Part shown: positions 25,517 through 34,586 of the stretch, one piece after another
How positions within the stretch are numbered: the stretch's first letter is position 1
Layout of the letters: each line of letters begins with the position of its first letter
The notes under the pieces: generated by a model
Seen by the model: the letters and a program-made list of their open reading frames with translations, nothing else
The model's database searches: none
Told to the model about the DNA's origin: nothing
Assembly: GCA_902586905.1 (NCBI GenBank)
Contig: CACIJH010000004.1
Coordinates: 27,488-91,487, forward strand
DNA length: 64,000 nt
Direction: 5' to 3'
From: an uncultured Bacteroidota bacterium
Lineage (GTDB): Bacteria; Bacteroidota; Bacteroidia; Flavobacteriales; Flavobacteriaceae
Made by a program: the position numbers and the translations under genes

Positions 25517-28108
25517 ATGGACGAACACTTGGACGAACATTTCGACGAGTCACAAGACACCTTAGTCAAGGTAACTGGGATGTATAAGGATTGGTTTTTG
25601 GATTATGCCTCATACGTGATTTTGGAACGTGCTGTTCCTGCCATTGCCGATGGATTAAAACCAGTACAAAGGCGTATCCTTCACTCGATGCGTGAGTTAG
25701 ACGATGGTCGCTACAACAAAGTGGCAAACATTGTTGGACATACCATGCAATATCACCCACATGGTGATGCAAGTATATCTGATGCGATGGTACAAATCGG
25801 TCAAAAGGACTTGCTGATCGACACCCAAGGGAATTGGGGAAATATCCTCACTGGCGATAGTGCTGCTGCTTCGCGATATATCGAGGCTCGTCTCTCAAAG
25901 TTTGCGCTTGAGGTTGTCTATAGCCCTAAAGTAACCCAATGGCAACTGTCGTATGATGGGAGAAAAAAAGAACCAATTAACCTGCCAGTAAAATTTCCAC
26001 TATTGCTCGCACAAGGTGGTGAGGGGATTGCTGTTGGGTTGTCAACAAAGATCTTACCTCATAATTTTATTGAATTGATAGATGCATCGATCAAACACCT
26101 CAAGGGAAGACGATTTGAGTTATATCCTGATTTTCCAACAGGTGGTGTCATGGACATTGGTCAATACAACGATGGTCTGCGAGGGGGTAAAGCTCGTGTT
26201 CGCGCAAAGGTTTCTCAACTCGACAAAAACACTTTGGTCATACGAGAAATTCCATTTAGTACAACCACATCTTCTCTGATTGACTCCATTTTGAAGGCCA
26301 ATGACAAGGGTAAAATAAAAATCAAAAGGATTGAGGACAATACAGCTGCTGAAGTTGAGATTCTAATCCATCTACCTGCCAATATATCGCCTGATAAAAC
26401 CATTGATGCTCTCTTTGCATTTACTGCCTGTGAAACCTCTATTTCACCACTTGGCTGTATCATCGAGGACAACAAACCTCTTTTTATAGGGGTAAGTGAA
26501 ATGTTGCGTAGATCAACAGACAACACTGTTTCGATACTCGATCAGGAGTTGTTGGTAAAAAAGGCAGAATTGGAAGAGCAATGGCATTTTGCATCTCTTG
26601 AGCGCATTTTTATCGAAAATCGAATCTATCGTGACATCGAAGAACAAGAAACTTGGGAGGGTGTTATACAAGCCATTCACAAAGGATTAACACCTCATAT
26701 CGGTCATTTAAAACGAGAGGTAAACGACGACGACGTTGTTCGATTGACAGAAATACGAATCAAGCGGATTTCAAAATTTGATCTTGATAAAGCCCAACAA
26801 CGCATTGATGCTCTCGAGGCTGATTTGGCACAAGTGAAGCATGATCTCGCAAATTTGACAGATTTTGCAATCAGTTACTTCAAGCATCTAAAGCAAACCT
26901 ATGGGAAGGGTAGAGAGCGAAAAACAGAGATTCGTGTCTTCGACGATGTAGATGCCAAAAAAGTTGTCATTCGAAATACCAAGCTCTATGTGAATCGTGA
27001 AGAGGGATTTGTGGGTACATCGCTTCGCAGAGATGAATATGTCACCGACTGTGCTGATATCGATGATATTATTGTATTTACAGCCGATGGAAAAATGACA
27101 GTGACAAAGGTTGAGCCCAAAACATTTATTCGAAAGAATATCATACATGTGGCTGTTTTTAAGAAGAAAGACGATCGCACGATATACAATATGATCTACA
27201 GAGATGGACGAGGTGGAACGACCTATATGAAGCGATTCCCTGTGACAAGTGTGACTAGAGATAAGGAGTATGATTTAACCAATGGCAATGCTCAATCCAA
27301 AGTGTTTTACTTCTCAGCAAACCCAAATGGAGAAGCAGAAATCGTAACAGTTTTACTGCGCCAATCCAAGGGGATAAAAAAGCTTAAATGGGATGTTGAC
27401 TTTGCAAATTTGGATATCAAATCGAGGGGTGTTCGTGGGAATACAGTTACCAAATACACTGTCAATCGCATTGAGCTCAAGGAAGAAGGGGTTTCAACAC
27501 TCAAACCACGTGATATATGGTTTGACGAAACTGTAGGTCGCCTCAACGTCGATGGGCGAGGAGATTTGATTGGTGCTTTTCGTGGTGATGATCGCTTGTT
27601 GATCGCTACACAGTCAGGTGTGATCAAGACTGCAATTCCAGATCTAAACATGCACTTTCCAGAAGATATGCTTGTGTTGGAGAAATGGGAACCCAGCAAA
27701 CCAATATCTGTGATTTATTTTGACACAGCCAAAGAGCGTTATTTTGGAAAACGCTTTGTCACTGATGCTGCAGACAAAGAAGAAAAGTTTATAAAGGAAG
27801 GCAAACAAAGCCAACTTGAATTGATCAATACAGATCATCGTCCTGTGTTTGAAATTGAATTTGCCAAGCCAAGAGGAAAAGATCCAAAACCACCCCAACA
27901 GATTAGTTTTGAAGACTTTATCGCTGTTAAAGGGATCAAAGCAATTGGCAATCAAATCACATCACTAAAGGTCAAGCAGTTTAATGTTTTGGATCCTTTG
28001 CCCTACGAAAAAACAACAGAAGAAACGCCAGCCGACATCGAAGTAGAAGACCCTCAAACTGTTTCAAAAGAGAATGATGATGACGCTCAAATCACTTTGG
28101 ATCTCTAG
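25517..28108 (+). CDS. parC: DNA topoisomerase IV subunit A
   Basis: An 863-residue cleavage-reunion subunit. The winged-helix domain carries YHPHGDAS and the active-site tyrosine Y121 in AASRYIEAR. A coiled-coil tower and a C-terminal beta-pinwheel domain follow, ending in an acidic tail. In the quinolone-binding loop the E. coli serine position is Ala85 and the acidic position is Asp89, as is common in this family's Bacteroidota ParC and not in itself evidence of acquired resistance. One base separates it from parE. It decatenates daughter chromosomes. Confidence 0.92.
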   Translation: MDEHLDEHFDESQDTLVKVTGMYKDWFLDYASYVILERAVPAIADGLKPVQRRILHSMRELDDGRYNKVANIVGHTMQYHPHGDASISDAMVQIGQKDLLIDTQGNWGNILTGDSAAASRYIEARLSKFALEVVYSPKVTQWQLSYDGRKKEPINLPVKFPLLLAQGGEGIAVGLSTKILPHNFIELIDASIKHLKGRRFELYPDFPTGGVMDIGQYNDGLRGGKARVRAKVSQLDKNTLVIREIPFSTTTSSLIDSILKANDKGKIKIKRIEDNTAAEVEILIHLPANISPDKTIDALFAFTACETSISPLGCIIEDNKPLFIGVSEMLRRSTDNTVSILDQELLVKKAELEEQWHFASLERIFIENRIYRDIEEQETWEGVIQAIHKGLTPHIGHLKREVNDDDVVRLTEIRIKRISKFDLDKAQQRIDALEADLAQVKHDLANLTDFAISYFKHLKQTYGKGRERKTEIRVFDDVDAKKVVIRNTKLYVNREEGFVGTSLRRDEYVTDCADIDDIIVFTADGKMTVTKVEPKTFIRKNIIHVAVFKKKDDRTIYNMIYRDGRGGTTYMKRFPVTSVTRDKEYDLTNGNAQSKVFYFSANPNGEAEIVTVLLRQSKGIKKLKWDVDFANLDIKSRGVRGNTVTKYTVNRIELKEEGVSTLKPRDIWFDETVGRLNVDGRGDLIGAFRGDDRLLIATQSGVIKTAIPDLNMHFPEDMLVLEKWEPSKPISVIYFDTAKERYFGKRFVTDAADKEEKFIKEGKQSQLELINTDHRPVFEIEFAKPRGKDPKPPQQISFEDFIAVKGIKAIGNQITSLKVKQFNVLDPLPYEKTTEETPADIEVEDPQTVSKENDDDAQITLDL

Positions 28109-28111
28109 GGT

Positions 28112-28492
28112 TTACTCCTCAAGCCTCGTCACACGACCACGCTGAACATTGGATCGATCGCCAACCAAATTGTATTCGAAGATATAACCATCTTCAAAGG
28201 TGGATAAAATTTTCATCTGGACAGCCTTAGCTTCTTGAAAGGTGAGTGGGTTACGCTTGGTTACGATACACTCACAATCGCTCACCCAACGAATATTGGC
28301 AGTGTCGGGGGTTTCAAAGAAGTAATCAACCTCGATAGAATCGTTTCGTACAAATCGACTGGAAAGGGTATCGCCATCCACAACAGTGTAGAAACTGAAT
28401 GAACCAGTTTGGAAAGCTTTACAGTTTCGCTCGTTGGTGTAACAAGCTGTTAAGAGAATAAAGACTACAACAAAGGACGTTATGACTCGCAT
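28112..28492 (-). CDS. Small lipoprotein commonly found next to parC
   Basis: A 126-residue lipoprotein: MRVITSFVVVFILLTAC, with lipobox LTAC at residues 14-17. The mature part has two further cysteine-containing segments (ERNCKAF and SDCECIV) and ends acidic. I recall homologues of this size in Flavobacteriia being named DNA topoisomerase IV only because they lie beside parC; nothing in the sequence supports that activity. It converges with parC, three bases apart. Function unknown. Confidence 0.7.
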   Translation of the reverse strand: MRVITSFVVVFILLTACYTNERNCKAFQTGSFSFYTVVDGDTLSSRFVRNDSIEVDYFFETPDTANIRWVSDCECIVTKRNPLTFQEAKAVQMKILSTFEDGYIFEYNLVGDRSNVQRGRVTRLEE

Positions 28493-28512
28493 AGCAAATT
28501 TTAGATGCGAAA

Positions 28513-28923
28513 TTAATCATTTTTGGAATTGTACTCTGTAAAACTTCCATCTTTTAGAAGTAAAATAACTTTAGCAATCTCACTCTCTGATTGCGAAACA
28601 CTTGGAGGTTTAGTTGGTTTTTCAGGTGTATCATATGATTCAGAAGTAAAATCAATATCCTCAACTTGATTTTCAGCAGTGTTATCTGCTGGTTGCTGAT
28701 ATGCCTTTGCAGCATCTGTTAGTTTACCAAAAAGAAGCCAATCGGTAGAGTAGAAGGGAAACGCACGAATGATTTTAAGGATAAACTCTAGGCTAGGCTT
28801 ATTACGCCCAGACAAAACATGTGAAATGGATGAGCGTTGAACACCTATGGTATCAGCAAATGCTGACGAACTCAACTGTTGCTCCTCCAAAATCTGACTG
28901 ATTCTTTTTACAATTTCTTCCAT
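28513..28923 (-). CDS. XRE-family transcriptional regulator
   Basis: A 136-residue protein with a Cro/CI helix-turn-helix at about residues 7-62 (SSSAFADTIGVQRSSISHVLSGRNKPS), then a linker and a long low-complexity polar region. The DNA-binding core is convincing; there is no recognisable effector domain, though the C terminus (SEIAKVILLLKDGSFTEY) is conserved-looking. It is transcribed away from the M14 carboxypeptidase gene, with the shared intergenic region carrying several ACAATTGT-type motifs that could be its operators. Confidence 0.85.
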   Translation of the reverse strand: MEEIVKRISQILEEQQLSSSAFADTIGVQRSSISHVLSGRNKPSLEFILKIIRAFPFYSTDWLLFGKLTDAAKAYQQPADNTAENQVEDIDFTSESYDTPEKPTKPPSVSQSESEIAKVILLLKDGSFTEYNSKND

Positions 28924-29082
28924 TTTACAAATGTATACAAATGTGAGTATTGGGAATAGATAAGTAAATATACAACTATTCCATAAGCTTCCAAATGGTA
29001 TTTTATATCATATATTACTTTATATAAATGCTGTAATTTATTGATAATTAGGTATTTAATTAAAATAAATTAGAAATCATAT

Positions 29083-29158
29083 ACAATTGTAACGATTTAC
29101 AATTGTTTTTGTTTCTATTAGTAAACAATTGTAACTTTTTACTGTTTACTTTTGTAAC
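29083..29158. repeat. Repeated ACAATTGTAAC motifs between XRE regulator and M14 gene
   Basis: The 11-mer ACAATTGTAAC occurs at 29083-29093 and 29125-29135, the palindromic core ACAATTGT again at 29099-29106, and a related ACTTTTGTAAC at 29148-29158, just ahead of the predicted promoter of the M14 gene. A further near-match pair, ACAAATGTATACAAATGT, lies right at the regulator's start (about 28927-28944). The core is its own reverse complement, as expected for sites bound by a dimeric helix-turn-helix regulator. Confidence 0.5.
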
Positions 29159-29178
29159 TCGGATTCTGTTTACATTTG
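29152..29178 (+). promoter_or_regulatory. Promoter for the M14 carboxypeptidase gene
   Basis: TTG at 29152-29154, 16-base spacer, TACATTTG at 29171-29178. The ATG used lies 18 bases further on. The TTG falls inside the last ACTTTTGTAAC motif, so a bound repressor would cover the -33 element. Confidence 0.5.
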
Positions 29179-29196
29179 CATACAATAACGCATGAC

Positions 29197-30273
29197 ATGA
29201 ACCCATTGCACTCATCTTTTGTTGAACATCAGTTGTCAGGTAGATACATTTGCAACACACTCATAGAGCCTTTGCTGTCTGCATACAATACTACTGTTAT
29301 TGGGCATAGTGAGTCTGGTTTGCCCATTCATCGCATTCGTATAGGCACTGGCAAAACAAAGGTGATGATGTGGTCTCAGATGCACGGAAATGAGTCAACA
29401 ACCACCAAGAGTCTCTTTGATCTGTTACGATATTTACAAGCAGACAAAAGTTTACTCAAAACCTTTCAGCTTTCGATTATCCCTATCCTCAACCCTGATG
29501 GGGCAAAGGCATACACTCGGTTCAATGCCAATCAAGTTGATCTCAACAGAGATGCGATAGACTTATCTCAAATCGAAAGTCGTGTGCTGCGCAAGGAGTT
29601 TGATGAATTTTCACCTGATTATGCATTCAATCTACATGATCAGCGTACCATTTTTGGCGTTGAGGCTAAACCAGCAACACTTTCGCTGTTGGCCCCTGCT
29701 TTCGATACAGAACGAAGTTTTAACGACTGTAGAACCAAAGCAGCACAGTTGGCAGCAAGTGTTTTTCAGGGGTTTCAATCATCGTCCATTGCTGCGCAAA
29801 TCGGACGTTTTGACGACCAATTCAATCCAAACTGTGTAGGAGACGCTTTTCAATCCTTAGGTGTGCCTACATTACTGATTGAAGCAGGTCACTTTCAAGA
29901 TGATTATCATCGTGAGCAGACAAGAGCGTTTGTTTTCAACGCTTACGTATTGGCACTACAAGCCATCGCTACTTCCACTTTTGCTGATGCTTCGATTTAT
30001 CACTCCATACCTGAAAACAGAAAGATATTTTTCGATTATCTTCTTAGAAACGTTCGCTATGTCGATCATGGCAATGAAAAAACAGCAGACGTTGGTTTGC
30101 AATACAAAGAGGTTTTAAACAGCAATCAAATCGAGTTTCATGCTGTTTTTGCTGCTTCGGGAGATTTATCTGATTCTCATGGTCATATCGAGCCCAATTG
30201 TGAAAATCTTGAGCCTTTTTCTTTTAAAATCGAAGAATCCGCACAAAACTTGCTGAAATCATTGAATTTATAA
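29197..30273 (+). CDS. M14-family zinc carboxypeptidase-like protein
   Basis: With the ATG at 29197 (the track's TTG overlaps the promoter) the protein has 358 residues. Zinc ligands of the M14 fold are seen: HGNE at residues 63-66 (H63, E66) and a later histidine in FNLHDQR. The NPDG and LNRDA motifs of the substrate-binding arginine region also fit. There is no signal peptide, so it should be cytoplasmic, unlike digestive carboxypeptidases; a role in peptide or peptidoglycan recycling is plausible but unproven. It faces an XRE regulator and is followed by an Lrp-type gene on the same strand. Confidence 0.82.
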   Translation: MNPLHSSFVEHQLSGRYICNTLIEPLLSAYNTTVIGHSESGLPIHRIRIGTGKTKVMMWSQMHGNESTTTKSLFDLLRYLQADKSLLKTFQLSIIPILNPDGAKAYTRFNANQVDLNRDAIDLSQIESRVLRKEFDEFSPDYAFNLHDQRTIFGVEAKPATLSLLAPAFDTERSFNDCRTKAAQLAASVFQGFQSSSIAAQIGRFDDQFNPNCVGDAFQSLGVPTLLIEAGHFQDDYHREQTRAFVFNAYVLALQAIATSTFADASIYHSIPENRKIFFDYLLRNVRYVDHGNEKTADVGLQYKEVLNSNQIEFHAVFAASGDLSDSHGHIEPNCENLEPFSFKIEESAQNLLKSLNL

Positions 30274-30348
30274 AACGATTTACAATAAATTAGCATATAA
30301 AATACATTAAATTCAAAGAATTTTTACTTTATTTGCAAAAAATATAAT

Positions 30349-30828
30349 ATGAGTAAAATGAAATTGGACGAAATCGATCATCAGATATTAGATATCCTTA
30401 TCGATAATATGCGAACTCCTTTTACCGATATTGCAAAAAAGCTTTTGATTTCTGCAGGTACAGTACATGTTCGCGTCAAAAAAATGGAAGATGCTGGCAT
30501 CATCAAAGGTTCATCCTTGACTCTTGATTATAAAAAGTTAGGTTATTCATTTATTGCCTATATTGGCATCTATCTTGAAAAAACGCACCAGACCAAATAT
30601 GTCTTGGAGCGACTTTCGGAAATCCCCAACGTCACTGTTGCACATATTACGACTGGAAAATTTAACATTTATTGTAAAGTGCGTGCAAAAAGCACAGAGC
30701 ACGCCAAAGAAATCATCTTTTCAATCGATGATATTGATGGTATTTTGCGTACCGAAACGATGATTTCACTAGAGGAGAGCATCAATGATAAAAAGCGTTT
30801 GATGCACACCATTTTTCAAGAACTCTAA
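30349..30828 (+). CDS. Lrp/AsnC-family transcriptional regulator
   Basis: A 159-residue protein: N-terminal winged helix-turn-helix (about 5-60, DEIDHQILDILIDNMRTPF, then ISAGTVHVRVKKME) and a C-terminal RAM/ligand-sensing ferredoxin-like domain (about 70-150). This is the full Lrp/AsnC architecture, the family that responds to amino acids. It is followed by an intrinsic terminator. The gene lies 75 bases after the M14 gene; co-transcription is possible. Targets unknown. Confidence 0.92.
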   Translation: MSKMKLDEIDHQILDILIDNMRTPFTDIAKKLLISAGTVHVRVKKMEDAGIIKGSSLTLDYKKLGYSFIAYIGIYLEKTHQTKYVLERLSEIPNVTVAHITTGKFNIYCKVRAKSTEHAKEIIFSIDDIDGILRTETMISLEESINDKKRLMHTIFQEL

Positions 30829-30848
30829 GAGGATAACAACACAGTTTG

Positions 30849-30880
30849 AACCCTCTTACGACAAGTTCGAGGGTTTTTTA
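30849..30880 (+). terminator. Intrinsic terminator after the Lrp-type gene
   Basis: AACCCTC (30849-30855) pairs with GAGGGTT (30869-30875) around a 13-base loop and runs into TTTTTT. Confidence 0.8.
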
Positions 30881-30894
30881 ATGATATATAATTA

Positions 30895-33456
30895 ATGGCA
30901 CAAAAAACAAAATTAGAACGTTTCGAAAACGAAGTCATTTCGAGATTTCAACTGTATAACAGTGTGTTTTCGACACTCCCATATTCCCATATTACCAAGA
31001 CCTCAACGCTACTCCCTTTCTTCACTGAATTTTGCTCACACGGGTTTGATCAGAATAAGAATCCAATAGAAATAGTCGAGGATTTTTTTGAACAGTACTA
31101 CCCAAACAACTCTGAGAAAGACAACATCGACATTTTGTTTCGATTGATTCAGTTTATCGAACGTCAAGTGGTGCTCTTTGATGCCATAGAGGATGCTGCC
31201 TTTACTGAGGTCAATAATTTTAGTGGTCGTGGAACTTTGCGAAGCTCCAAAGAAGAAGCTGCAGAAAAAACAAAAACAGCTGCCTTAAAAGACTATCTCA
31301 ACAATTTTAAGGTTCGACCAGTGTTAACTGCACACCCAACACAGTTTTACCCTGGTTCAGTATTAGGAATCATTACAGACCTATCAGCAGCGATTAAGGC
31401 CAATGATCTGCCGATCATTAAACTCTTGCTTGCGCAGTTGGGGCGTACACCCTTTTTCAAAAAAGAAAAGCCTTCACCCCTCGATGAAGCGAGAAGTTTG
31501 ATGTGGTACCTAGATAACGTCTTTTATCACTCTGTCAGCAATATTCATCAGTATATCAAAAACAATATTTTTGATGGGAAGGATTTTGAAAACCCTCTCA
31601 TCAACCTTGGATTTTGGCCTGGTGGTGATCGTGATGGAAATCCTTTTGTGACGACAGATATTACGATTAAAACAGCACAGGGGTTACGTGCCAATGTGAT
31701 TCGAAATTACTATCGAGATGTTCGGAAATTGCGTCGAAGACTCACTTTCAAAGGGGTTGAGGAAATTGCGATTGAAATCGAAACGAAACTGTACAACAGT
31801 ATTTTTAGTAAAAAAGAACAGCCAGAAATCTCTCTTTCTGACCTAAAAGCAAAGCTTCATGAAATTCACCAGCTTTTGGTATCGGATTATCACAGCATGT
31901 TTGCAAAAGAAGTCGACGCGTTGATCAATAAGGTCAACACCTTTGGTTATCACTTTGCAAGCCTTGATATTCGTCAAGACTCGAGGGTTCATCACGAGGC
32001 GTTTATGACATTGCTAAAAGGCGCACAAAAGCAAGGAGTTGTCAGTAAAGAGGTGGATTATCTACAACTTGATGAGTCAGAAAAAATTGACTTCCTCACG
32101 ACTCTAAAAGGAGATTTGCTTCCTGAAAAATTTTCGGATGATCTTGTGAATAAAACTCTTGGTTCTATTCGAGCGATACAAAAGATTCAATCACAAAATG
32201 GAGAACTCGGTTGTCATCGATACATCATCAGCAACAACCAAACTGCACAAAACATTTTTGAGGTTTTTGCGATGATACGCTTGAGCAATTGGGAATCACC
32301 AACTGTAGATGTTGCACCACTTTTTGAAACTATTTCAGACTTGAGTATTGCTCCAAAAGTGATGGACGTGGTGTATAGTGACCCTACCTATCGCAATCAT
32401 TTGCGTACTCGAGGCGATAAACAAACCATCATGCTAGGGTTTTCTGATGGCACCAAAGATGGTGGATATCTCATGGCAAATTGGAGTATTTTTCGTGCCA
32501 AGGAAGAACTTACAGAGGTATCTCGAAAGCATGGTGTGAAAGCATTATTCTTCGATGGTCGGGGAGGGCCTCCAGCTCGTGGGGGTGGAAACACGCATCA
32601 ATTCTATGCGTCTTTGGGCGAGAGTATTGAGTCGGATGAAATTCAAATTACAGTTCAAGGCCAAACGATTAGTTCCAATTTTGGTACGATCAACTCTTGT
32701 CAGTATAACCTCGAGCAGTTGTTGAGCTCAGGGATTGCCAATCGGGTGTTTAATAACAGCTCTTCTGAATTTTCTGATGAGGATCGCCAAACGATGGTAG
32801 AACTTGCAGAGACGAGTTATCAAGCCTATCAAGATTTTAAATCACATCCTAAGTTTTTGCCTTATTTGGAACACATGAGTACGCTTAAGTTTTATGCAAA
32901 AACCAATATCGGAAGTCGTCCAAGTAAAAGAGGGAAATCAAAGTCATTGGATTTTTCTGCTCTTCGTGCCATCCCATTTGTGGGCAGCTGGAGTCAGTTG
33001 AAGCAAAACGTACCTGGCTTTTATGGGGTAGGTCTTTCGCTTGAAAAATTTGAAGAATCAGGTCGTTTTGATCAAGTGATGTCATTATACGAAAACAACG
33101 CCTTTTTCAGAACCTTGGTTTACAATTCAATGATGAGCCTCACCAAATCATTTTTCAAACTCACTGCTTATATGCAAAATGATCCTGAATATGGTCCATT
33201 TTGGGATCAGATTCACGATGAATATCAACGTGCCAAGAAGTACTTATTGAAGCTTACTGGGCAGTCAGAATTGATGGAAAACGAGCCAGCAGGTAAAGCC
33301 TCAATTATGATGCGTGAAAAGATTGTGTTACCTCTGTTGACAATTCAACAGTATGCATTGGGTAAGCTCCATCAAAAAGGAAGTGATGAGGTACTCGAAA
33401 AGATGGTCACTCGTTCGTTGTTTGGCAATATCAATGCAAGTCGAAACTCTGCTTAA
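30895..33456 (+). CDS. ppc: Phosphoenolpyruvate carboxylase
   Basis: An 853-residue enzyme that carboxylates PEP to oxaloacetate, replenishing the TCA cycle. Catalytic motifs are clear: TAHPTQ near residue 147, GGDRDGNPFVT near residue 243, and FDGRGGPPARGGG near residue 560. The C terminus keeps a family-like ending rich in N (NINASRNSA). Length is close to that of other Bacteroidota PEPCs. It starts 15 bases after the terminator, so it has its own promoter that I cannot locate. It converges with aroB with a four-base overlap. Confidence 0.95.
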   Translation: MAQKTKLERFENEVISRFQLYNSVFSTLPYSHITKTSTLLPFFTEFCSHGFDQNKNPIEIVEDFFEQYYPNNSEKDNIDILFRLIQFIERQVVLFDAIEDAAFTEVNNFSGRGTLRSSKEEAAEKTKTAALKDYLNNFKVRPVLTAHPTQFYPGSVLGIITDLSAAIKANDLPIIKLLLAQLGRTPFFKKEKPSPLDEARSLMWYLDNVFYHSVSNIHQYIKNNIFDGKDFENPLINLGFWPGGDRDGNPFVTTDITIKTAQGLRANVIRNYYRDVRKLRRRLTFKGVEEIAIEIETKLYNSIFSKKEQPEISLSDLKAKLHEIHQLLVSDYHSMFAKEVDALINKVNTFGYHFASLDIRQDSRVHHEAFMTLLKGAQKQGVVSKEVDYLQLDESEKIDFLTTLKGDLLPEKFSDDLVNKTLGSIRAIQKIQSQNGELGCHRYIISNNQTAQNIFEVFAMIRLSNWESPTVDVAPLFETISDLSIAPKVMDVVYSDPTYRNHLRTRGDKQTIMLGFSDGTKDGGYLMANWSIFRAKEELTEVSRKHGVKALFFDGRGGPPARGGGNTHQFYASLGESIESDEIQITVQGQTISSNFGTINSCQYNLEQLLSSGIANRVFNNSSSEFSDEDRQTMVELAETSYQAYQDFKSHPKFLPYLEHMSTLKFYAKTNIGSRPSKRGKSKSLDFSALRAIPFVGSWSQLKQNVPGFYGVGLSLEKFEESGRFDQVMSLYENNAFFRTLVYNSMMSLTKSFFKLTAYMQNDPEYGPFWDQIHDEYQRAKKYLLKLTGQSELMENEPAGKASIMMREKIVLPLLTIQQYALGKLHQKGSDEVLEKMVTRSLFGNINASRNSA

Positions 33457-34496
33457 TCAGCATAAAATCGAAAAGCTGCATCGATATCTTCTTCGCTGAC
33501 AAGGCAATCGATGACAGCTGAGCCTATTGCTTTGAGCAAAACGAATCTTATCTCACTTGATTCATTTTTTTTGTCGTGTTTGAGCAAAGCTTTGATAGCC
33601 GATCGATCACTGTCATCAAATGAAATAGAATCGAAAATTGAAGAAAAAACAGCTTTGATTTGATCCCTTTCTTCGATGGATAAGTTTGTTGTTCGATAGG
33701 ACAATTCGGCTTCCATCACCATTCCAATAGCAATCGCTTCGCCATGCAACAAGTGCTGCGCAGCGGGATGATTGAGGAAATGAGTCTCAATCGCATGACC
33801 TAAAGTATGACCATAGTTGAGAATTTTGCGTAATCCTTTTTCGTAGGGGTCCTCAGAAACCACTTTGCGTTTGATCTCAACAGAGTGACGAATATGATTT
33901 GAAATAGGGCTATTTACTACATCAAGTTGCTCTGTTGCTAGGTCTAAAAAATAATCAGCATCTGCAATCAATCCATGTTTCAGCATTTCTGCATAACCAC
34001 TTCTAAATTCATTGCTTGGCAATGTTGTGAGAAAGCTATCGTCGATCACAACAAATGCTGGCTCTCGAATGATACCAATCTGATTTTTTAACCCCTGAAA
34101 ATCAACTCCGGTTTTGCCACCAACTGAAGCATCAACCATTGCCAGTAGAGAAGTAGGAATGTTGATAAAGTCAATTCCTCTTTTGTATGTACAGGCCACA
34201 AAACCACCCAAATCTGTCACAACTCCACCCCCTAGATTGAGCAGCAAACTGTTTCGATCGGCACCTTGTTCAGACAAGGATGACCAAAGGTGTTCACAAG
34301 TTTCAATATGTTTGTTTGCTTCGCCAGCATCCATCGTTAGCAAGGTGTATGGATGCGAAAAATGCTGATCGAAATGGGATAAACAATGTGACTTGGTGTT
34401 TTGGTCCACAAGAACAAATACAGAGGAGTAGCTCTTTTCTACAATTGTGTCGCTGAGTTGTTTCCAGCCATTATCATGATAAAAAATAGTACTCAT
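33453..34496 (-). CDS. aroB: 3-dehydroquinate synthase
   Basis: I start at the ATG at 34496 (residue 45 of the track ORF) because the longer form would run into the divergent promoter region. This gives 347 residues. The NAD-binding glycine-rich region GGGVVTDLGGFVA, SLLAMVDASVGGKTG, and the zinc-binding histidines (NYGHTLGHAIE, LLHGEAIAIGM) are all present. The enzyme makes the first ring of the shikimate pathway. It is transcribed away from the proline dehydrogenase gene. Confidence 0.95.
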   Translation of the reverse strand: MSTIFYHDNGWKQLSDTIVEKSYSSVFVLVDQNTKSHCLSHFDQHFSHPYTLLTMDAGEANKHIETCEHLWSSLSEQGADRNSLLLNLGGGVVTDLGGFVACTYKRGIDFINIPTSLLAMVDASVGGKTGVDFQGLKNQIGIIREPAFVVIDDSFLTTLPSNEFRSGYAEMLKHGLIADADYFLDLATEQLDVVNSPISNHIRHSVEIKRKVVSEDPYEKGLRKILNYGHTLGHAIETHFLNHPAAQHLLHGEAIAIGMVMEAELSYRTTNLSIEERDQIKAVFSSIFDSISFDDSDRSAIKALLKHDKKNESSEIRFVLLKAIGSAVIDCLVSEEDIDAAFRFYAD

Positions 34497-34529
34497 AAAG
34501 TATTTGATATTGTTTTTTCCAATATGATG

Positions 34530-34537
34530 CAAAAGTA
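34530..34537 (-). promoter_or_regulatory. Possible -7 element for aroB
   Basis: On the minus strand TACTTTTG matches TAnnTTTG, 33 bases before the chosen aroB ATG, which supports the shorter start. No TTG at the expected spacing. Confidence 0.4.
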
Positions 34538-34540
34538 ACC

Positions 34541-34579
34541 CAAATGTTTTATTTTTAAATGTTGTAAAGCGAACATTTG
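34541..34579. repeat. Inverted repeat between aroB and proline dehydrogenase
   Basis: CAAATGTT (34541-34548) and AACATTTG (34572-34579) are perfect 8-base inverted arms separated by 23 bases in the divergent promoter region. Could be an operator for either gene; AT-rich context means chance is possible. Confidence 0.35.
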
Positions 34580-34586
34580 TTATACG

